Source of the DNA: Clostridia bacterium
Lineage (GTDB): Bacteria; Bacillota_A; Clostridia; Oscillospirales; CAG-382
Assembly (NCBI GenBank): GCA_017517985.1
Contig: JAFWWX010000137.1
Span: forward strand, 1 to 9,798
Length of the DNA stretch: 9,798 bases
Reading direction: 5' to 3'
Both the position numbers and the translations under genes were made by a program. Below the pieces are notes generated by a model, which saw only the letters and a list, made by a program, of their open reading frames with translations, was not told the DNA's origin and made no database searches. Of this stretch, positions 6,116-9,798 are shown one piece after another. Each line of letters opens with the position of its first letter. The first letter of the stretch is position 1.

Positions 6116-7425
6116 TATGCGAGCTTTTCAAGCATTACCGCACCGTAGGGACGAACCTTGAGTACATATGCAGAATCCTCACCGAACACGCTCTTCATAA
6201 CAGTATTAAATTCATCAAGGTATTCATTGGGAACAAACGCCTGCATAGTACCTGCAAAGCCACCACCGTGAACCCTGTATGCTGTACCGGGCTTTGTATC
6301 AAGAACCTGACCTGCAACTGCAAGTGCAAGGGAAATACCCTGCTCGGCTACATTCTTTACAGTATATGTATTCTGAAGCATTGTGGAGGAGGAAAGTCCT
6401 GACTCCTTTATTCCTTTAAGGAAGCCTGTAATGTCATTCTCCTTAAGTGCTGCGGTAATCTTGCCTACTCTTACATTTTCGTTGCAGAAGTGAAGTGCAC
6501 GCATAATGGCTCTGTCGCCAACTATGCCTCTGAGCACAGGGATATTTGCGATAATTTCGTTTTTGTCAACATCTCTGAGCACTTCTTTGCCGAAATACTT
6601 TGCAACAGCCTTCATTTCTGCAGGAACAGAAGCATAATCTTCGTTAAGGTCTGCGTGGTTTCCGCCGGTGTTTACAATGCAAAGGGAATATCCGTGTGCC
6701 GTAAGGTCAAAGGGAAGCTTTTCAACTATCGGCTTTTTGGGGTCTTCAAAGTCGATTGCAACGAAAGAACCTACCGCACAGGCAGTCTGGTCCATAAGAC
6801 CGCAGGGCTTGCCGAAGTGTACATTTTCCGCATACTGTGCTATCTTTGCAATTTCAACCGCATCAATTACACCTTCGTTATAGAAGTGGTTAAGGATGTT
6901 ACCCACCATAACCTCAAAAGCCGCTGAGGATGAAAGACCTGAGCCTTTAAGTACGCTTGATGTTGTGTAAGCGTAGTATCCACCTGTCTTAAAGCCGTTC
7001 TTTGTAAAGCCGTCACACATACCTCTTACAATCGCCGCAGCCTTATATTTCTGTGATTCAACTACTGTTTCAGCTGTTGTAATATCGCAAACATCTTCAT
7101 TGAAGCCCTCAGACTTTATTCTGATTTCGGGTACATCTGTCTTTGCAGCAACAGCAATAATATCAAGAGAGATACCTGCCGCAACAACCTTGCCGTGGTT
7201 ATGGTCTGTGTGGTTACCCGAAATTTCGCTTCTGCCGGGAACGGAGAATAAATTAACCTCGGAAACTGCAGAAAGCTTGTCGCCATAAATTTCAACAAAG
7301 CGGTCTACTGCCTTTGTATATCTTTCATATACTGCGTTTTTGTCAAAGTCTGCACCATAAAGGGAAGAAAACGCTTTGTCGTACTGTCCGCCTGTAATTG
7401 CACTTTTGATTTCTGCTATCTTCAT
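6115..7425 (-). CDS. galK: Galactokinase (GHMP kinase family)
   Basis: The 436-residue cytoplasmic enzyme phosphorylates galactose at C1 with ATP, the first committed step of the Leloir pathway. The galactose-binding signature is PGRSEISGNHTDHNHG (63-78), a variant of GRxNxIGEHxDY often seen in clostridial GalK. The ATP loop GSGLSSSAA is at 161-169. GLMDQ (209-213) holds the likely catalytic base D212. The third GHMP motif HGGGFAG is at 386-392. Length is slightly above the usual 390-430. The start at 7425 has GGAGG five bases upstream; an ATG at 7488 would lie upstream of the predicted transcription start near 7470. galT, galE and galM are not next to it. Another sugar-1-kinase of the same family cannot be fully excluded. 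Confidence 0.9.
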   Translation of the reverse strand: MKIAEIKSAITGGQYDKAFSSLYGADFDKNAVYERYTKAVDRFVEIYGDKLSAVSEVNLFSVPGRSEISGNHTDHNHGKVVAAGISLDIIAVAAKTDVPEIRIKSEGFNEDVCDITTAETVVESQKYKAAAIVRGMCDGFTKNGFKTGGYYAYTTSSVLKGSGLSSSAAFEVMVGNILNHFYNEGVIDAVEIAKIAQYAENVHFGKPCGLMDQTACAVGSFVAIDFEDPKKPIVEKLPFDLTAHGYSLCIVNTGGNHADLNEDYASVPAEMKAVAKYFGKEVLRDVDKNEIIANIPVLRGIVGDRAIMRALHFCNENVRVGKITAALKENDITGFLKGIKESGLSSSTMLQNTYTVKNVAEQGISLALAVAGQVLDTKPGTAYRVHGGGFAGTMQAFVPNEYLDEFNTVMKSVFGEDSAYVLKVRPYGAVMLEKLA

Positions 7426-7476
7426 AATGTCCTCCAAAATCATAAAAATAATTGTACAAACATAAATGTTCAATGT

Positions 7477-7505
7477 ATTATAACACATATTTTGAAAAAT
7501 TTCAA
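7477..7505 (-). promoter_or_regulatory. Extended -10 promoter of galK
   Basis: On the minus strand TTGAAA (7500-7505) and TATAAT (7477-7482) are 17 bases apart, with TGT directly before the -10 box (extended -10). Initiation is expected near 7470. Just downstream, AACAT-TT-ATGTT is a small palindrome that could bind a sugar-responsive repressor. That role is a guess. Confidence 0.82.
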
Positions 7506-7631
7506 GTACAAAGTGTAACTGTTTAATTCCCTTTTTAATTTTATAAAAACTAAAAAATCAACACATAATCTACAGACGGTACGCAAACTGCAGAACAAAT
7601 TTGTGATTTTTCTTCATTTTTCGGCAAAATG

Positions 7632-7660
7632 TTGACAAATTCGACAATGTGGTGTATAAT
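7632..7660 (+). promoter_or_regulatory. Perfect consensus sigma-A promoter
   Basis: TTGACA (7632-7637) and TATAAT (7655-7660) are separated by exactly 17 bases. Initiation is expected near 7667. This is the only promoter I see for the zinc-ribbon genes downstream, which implies a leader of about 420 bases before the intact one. Confidence 0.88.
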
Positions 7661-7695
7661 TTAATATAATAAGTTGTGATTTTACTGTAGTCATT

Positions 7696-7747
7696 GGCTT
7701 TTGTCTTTTTACGAAAAGATCATTAAACACAAAAAGACTTTTTAGCC
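7696..7747 (+). other. Leader hairpin upstream of the zinc-ribbon genes
   Basis: GTCTTTTT (7703-7710) pairs with AAAAAGAC (7731-7738), and an outer GGCT/AGCC (7696-7699 and 7744-7747) closes the stem across a short internal loop. The loop is 20 bases. TTTTT sits between the inner and outer arms on the 3' side, so it could act as an attenuator. No known riboswitch class is recognised. Confidence 0.4.
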
Positions 7748-7855
7748 GAAATGTAAATCAAAATTGTTGTTGAGCGATACAAAAAATGGACATATTCTTT
7801 CGATTTATACTATTTCACATACCAAAACTGTGATACACGGAAAGAGGTGATACAT

Positions 7856-8051
7856 TTGAAGTGTCCCTTTTGTGGCAAAGAAATCGAATCCGATGCCATA
7901 TTTGGCAGGTTTTTCGACAAATAAATCTTGCAGATACCGCCGGAAAGCAACAGATGTAAATGCCGACACTGTGATAAATGAATTTTTTAATCAAATTCAG
8001 AAGTTTACGGTTAATGGAATTTACAAGACAGCAGTAAACAAAATAATTTAA
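7856..8051 (+). pseudogene. Decayed small zinc-ribbon gene
   Basis: A GAGGTGA ribosome site precedes a TTG start at 7856. The first 22 codons read MKCPFCGKEIESDAIFGRFF then DK and a TAA stop (7922-7924). A zinc ribbon normally has CxFCG where this reads GRFFD, so two cysteines appear lost by single-base changes. Reading on in the same frame past the stop gives ESNRCKCRHCDK, with further C-x-C and C-x2-C pairs, up to a TGA at 7979. Dropping one base there opens EFFNQIQKFTVNGIY and an end at 8051. Two lost cysteines, a nonsense codon and a frameshift indicate a dead gene of about 65 residues. The alternative is that the 22-residue peptide is itself a leader peptide. It lies 34 bases before the intact zinc-ribbon gene, in the same transcript. 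Confidence 0.6.
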
Positions 8052-8085
8052 AAAATATTTTTTTATTTTTAAGGAGGATGACACA

Positions 8086-9798
8086 ATGACAATTTGCCCT
8101 AAGTGCAACAAAGAATTGAGTGACGGTACTAAATTCTGTGATGGTTGCGGCGCACAAATTTTTGAAACAGTTTTTTGCCCCAATTGCGGTGAGCAGACAA
8201 CTACCGAGTTTGCTTTCTGCCAGAGCTGCGGTGCTTCTATGACGCAGGCTCCTGCTGAGGTACAGCCTGAAGAACAAACCGAAGTACAAGATGAAGCACA
8301 GCCCGAAACACAACCCGAAGAACAAACTGAGGTACAGCCTGAAGCACAGCCCGTAGCAGCTCCCACAGCAAAGAAGAAATTCCCCAAAAAAGCAATTATA
8401 TTTGGCATAATCGGCGTGGCGGTTATTGCTGTTCTGATTTTCATAATCTCTGCTCTTTCCAGTGGCAGCAAAAAACCAAAGAACAATTATGCACTATATC
8501 TTAAAGACAGCGAAATCTTTTACAGTAATTTGAAGAAAAGTAGTGACCCCTGGCAGCTGACCACCAGATTGGTTGATAATGATGATGGAAATGTCAGCAA
8601 CATTACCCTGATTAGTTCAGCATACCGTCTTGGCGCGTACACTTATATGAGCGAGGACGGCAAATACATCTTCTTCCCGGATAAAGTTGATGATAGCTTT
8701 AATCTGTATTTTAAGAATGTTAAAAAACCGAAGTCGGAAGCTGTCAAGATTGACTCCGGCATTGGTTCTTATACCGTGAACACTTCAGCTACTCTTGTTA
8801 CATACGATAAAGAAGGAAACCTTTATCAGTACAACATCAAGAAAGATTCAAAGGATAAAATCGCAAGCGATGTCACCGACTTCTACGTTTCCGACAACGG
8901 CAAAAAGATTTTCTATAAAAATTCCGAAGGCAATCTTTATCTGAAAAATGACGGCAAGGAAAAAGAAAAAATCGCAAGCGATATTTCTTATATTAAGTAT
9001 GTAAGCGAAGATTTTAATACAATTTATTACACAAAGGATAATACTTTGTATAAAAAAGTTAACGGTAAGGATAAGGAAAAAATCGCATCTGACGTTTCCA
9101 GTGTTATTAACATTTATGACTCCGGTGAAATCTATTACCTTAAAGACAAAGACGAAGAGATTTCCCTTATGGATTATGTCACCGACGATATGAAGGAGCT
9201 CGATGCTTCTATTACTGAGCCTGAATATCCTGAATACAATTCTCCCGAGTATCCGGATTATCCCGATTCTCCCGACTATCCTTCTTGGTATGATTATGAA
9301 ACCGATGACGAATACTATGCTGCACGAGATGCCTATTACGAAGCTTACGAAGAATGGGAAGAAGAATACGATCGTATAAGAGAAGAATATTATGACGCTT
9401 GTGATAAGTACGAAGAAGAGTACGACCTTCTGGTAGATGAATACTATGAAGCTTATGAAAAGTATAGTGATAAAGAATCTCGTGATGATTTGAGAGAAGA
9501 TCTCAAGGGAAGAACCATGGATCGTTCCAGCTACTCTCTCTGTTTCTACAACGGAAAAGAAGAAATTGTAATCACCGATGCTCTTGAGGATTACTCATAC
9601 ACCTGCGCATACGAAGCACCCGTCATCTCTTACGAGGCTTACAGCCAATCCAATATAAAAAAGGTGAAACTCTCCGAAATTGACAGCATTTACGATGTTG
9701 AAGATATGGTCGAAGATGCTTTGTATTCTTCCACCGAAAGATATATTTCCATTAAGAATAATGCTACAGTTATCGAGCAGGAAAAAGAAATAACAAAC
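8086..9798 (+). CDS. Zinc-ribbon single-pass membrane protein with beta and helical repeats, 3' truncated
   Basis: The reading frame is open for 571 codons and runs off the right edge, so the C-terminus is missing. Domains in order: two zinc ribbons (C4/C7/C18/C21 and C31/C34/C45/C48); a Pro/Glu/Gln/Val-rich linker (54-95) with QPEEQTEVQ twice; a basic stretch KKKFPKK (96-102); one membrane helix (about 103-124); a beta-repeat region (about 134-365) with a 37-residue period, recalling propeller-like DUF5050-type proteins; a (E/D)YP-rich and very acidic segment (377-403); three 18-residue helical repeats (417-470); and a further domain from about 480. The positive-inside rule puts the zinc ribbons in the cytoplasm and the rest outside. 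The ATG has AAGGAGG eight bases upstream. Function is unknown; sensing or scaffolding at the envelope is a guess. Confidence 0.85.
   Translation, partial: MTICPKCNKELSDGTKFCDGCGAQIFETVFCPNCGEQTTTEFAFCQSCGASMTQAPAEVQPEEQTEVQDEAQPETQPEEQTEVQPEAQPVAAPTAKKKFPKKAIIFGIIGVAVIAVLIFIISALSSGSKKPKNNYALYLKDSEIFYSNLKKSSDPWQLTTRLVDNDDGNVSNITLISSAYRLGAYTYMSEDGKYIFFPDKVDDSFNLYFKNVKKPKSEAVKIDSGIGSYTVNTSATLVTYDKEGNLYQYNIKKDSKDKIASDVTDFYVSDNGKKIFYKNSEGNLYLKNDGKEKEKIASDISYIKYVSEDFNTIYYTKDNTLYKKVNGKDKEKIASDVSSVINIYDSGEIYYLKDKDEEISLMDYVTDDMKELDASITEPEYPEYNSPEYPDYPDSPDYPSWYDYETDDEYYAARDAYYEAYEEWEEEYDRIREEYYDACDKYEEEYDLLVDEYYEAYEKYSDKESRDDLREDLKGRTMDRSSYSLCFYNGKEEIVITDALEDYSYTCAYEAPVISYEAYSQSNIKKVKLSEIDSIYDVEDMVEDALYSSTERYISIKNNATVIEQEKEITN
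8263..8337 (+). repeat. Linker repeat in the zinc-ribbon protein
   Basis: The nine-residue unit QPEEQTEVQ occurs at residues 60-68 and 76-84, a 48-base period, within a longer run of Q-P-E and E-V-Q units. Such linkers usually act as flexible spacers between a soluble domain and the membrane. Confidence 0.7.
8860..9192 (+). repeat. Three 111-base (37-residue) beta-type repeats
   Basis: The motif IASD occurs at residues 259, 296 and 333, exactly 37 residues apart. The first two units carry a strand pattern like YVSDNGKKIFYKNSEGNLY and Y-x-K after it. Partial related units (SEDGKYIFF, YDKEGNLYQY) lie further upstream from about residue 189. The first two IASD units share the DNA run AAAATCGCAAGCGAT, suggesting duplication within the gene. 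Confidence 0.75.
9334..9495 (+). repeat. Three 54-base (18-residue) tyrosine/glutamate repeats
   Basis: Units begin with YY at residues 417, 435 and 453: YYEAYEEWEEEYDRIREE, YYDACDKYEEEYDLLVDE and a degenerate YYEAYEKYSDKESRDDLR. Eighteen residues equal five helical turns, so the tyrosine pairs would fall on one face of a long acidic helix. DNA of the units differs at many third positions, so the repeat is kept at protein level. Confidence 0.75.

Larger units (their letters stand above)
7506..7855. other. Intergenic region with divergent promoters and leader
   Basis: There is no coding region here on either strand that I can support. The segment up to about 7620 is AT-rich without recognisable structure. 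The rest holds the plus-strand promoter at 7632-7660, the hairpin at 7696-7747, and a direct repeat GTGATACA (7830-7837 and 7847-7854) just before the TTG start of the broken zinc-ribbon gene. Confidence 0.6.

Noticed and set aside
7787..7811. Possible second promoter TGGACA / TATACT near the broken zinc-ribbon gene
   Set aside because: The spacer is only 13 bases, too short for a sigma-A promoter.
7815..8486. Long minus-strand reading frame with a cysteine/glycine/serine repeat
   Set aside because: It is antisense to the zinc-ribbon gene. Its Cys-rich repeat is the reverse reading of the Glu/Val/Gln/Pro linker codons, and it has no convincing ribosome site.
1..9798. CRISPR array, tRNA or rRNA genes
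   Set aside because: No regularly spaced direct repeats with unique spacers, no cloverleaf-like segments and no rRNA-like sequence were seen on either strand by eye.

Overview
The window looks like chromosomal DNA from an AT-rich, low-GC Gram-positive bacterium, most likely an anaerobic gut clostridium (Oscillospiraceae/Ruminococcaceae type). The reasons are strong AGGAGG ribosome binding sites, TTG and GTG starts, consensus sigma-A promoters with 17-base spacers, hairpin-plus-T-run terminators, an NfnAB-type electron-bifurcating enzyme typical of fermentative anaerobes, and a galactokinase with the clostridial variant of the first motif. TGA is used as a stop. This placement is inference; there is no rRNA or tRNA in the window. 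No CRISPR array, complete insertion sequence or phage module was seen.

Layout. At 1-188 there is no gene, only a long imperfect hairpin with internal tandem repeats. At 189-811 (minus) a two-gene unit encodes a short XRE repressor and a four-helix membrane protein. Its promoter is flanked by two copies of an 18-base palindrome, which suggests autorepression. At 986-3260 (minus) nfnA and nfnB form a tight two-gene operon with its own promoter and a UUCG-loop terminator. Divergent from it, 3509-4228 (plus) encodes a lipoprotein with a low-complexity linker and a C-terminal domain that resembles IseA-like proteins. The space between this gene and the convergent glycosyltransferase gene is filled by a MITE-like element of about 110 bases that carries a bidirectional terminator.

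At 4354-7425 (minus) lie galactokinase, a small three-helix membrane protein overlapping it as TAATG, and a membrane family 2 glycosyltransferase. galK has a clear extended -10 promoter; the downstream genes may be read from it, though a hairpin sits before the glycosyltransferase. No other Leloir-pathway gene is present.

From 7506 to the right edge the plus strand holds a perfect consensus promoter, a leader of about 420 bases with a hairpin, a decayed small zinc-ribbon gene, and a large zinc-ribbon membrane protein that runs off the end. This last protein is the most unusual object here. It has two cytoplasmic zinc ribbons, one membrane helix, an extracytoplasmic beta-repeat region with a 37-residue period, and then a tyrosine- and acid-rich segment containing three 18-residue helical repeats.

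The genes are mostly independent transcription units: redox balancing (nfnAB), galactose use plus surface polysaccharide (galK to the glycosyltransferase), and envelope-associated proteins of unknown role. No new multi-gene system can be demonstrated. The best candidates for something undescribed are the zinc-ribbon protein with its broken neighbour, the dual-operator XRE/membrane-protein unit, and the MITE-like element.
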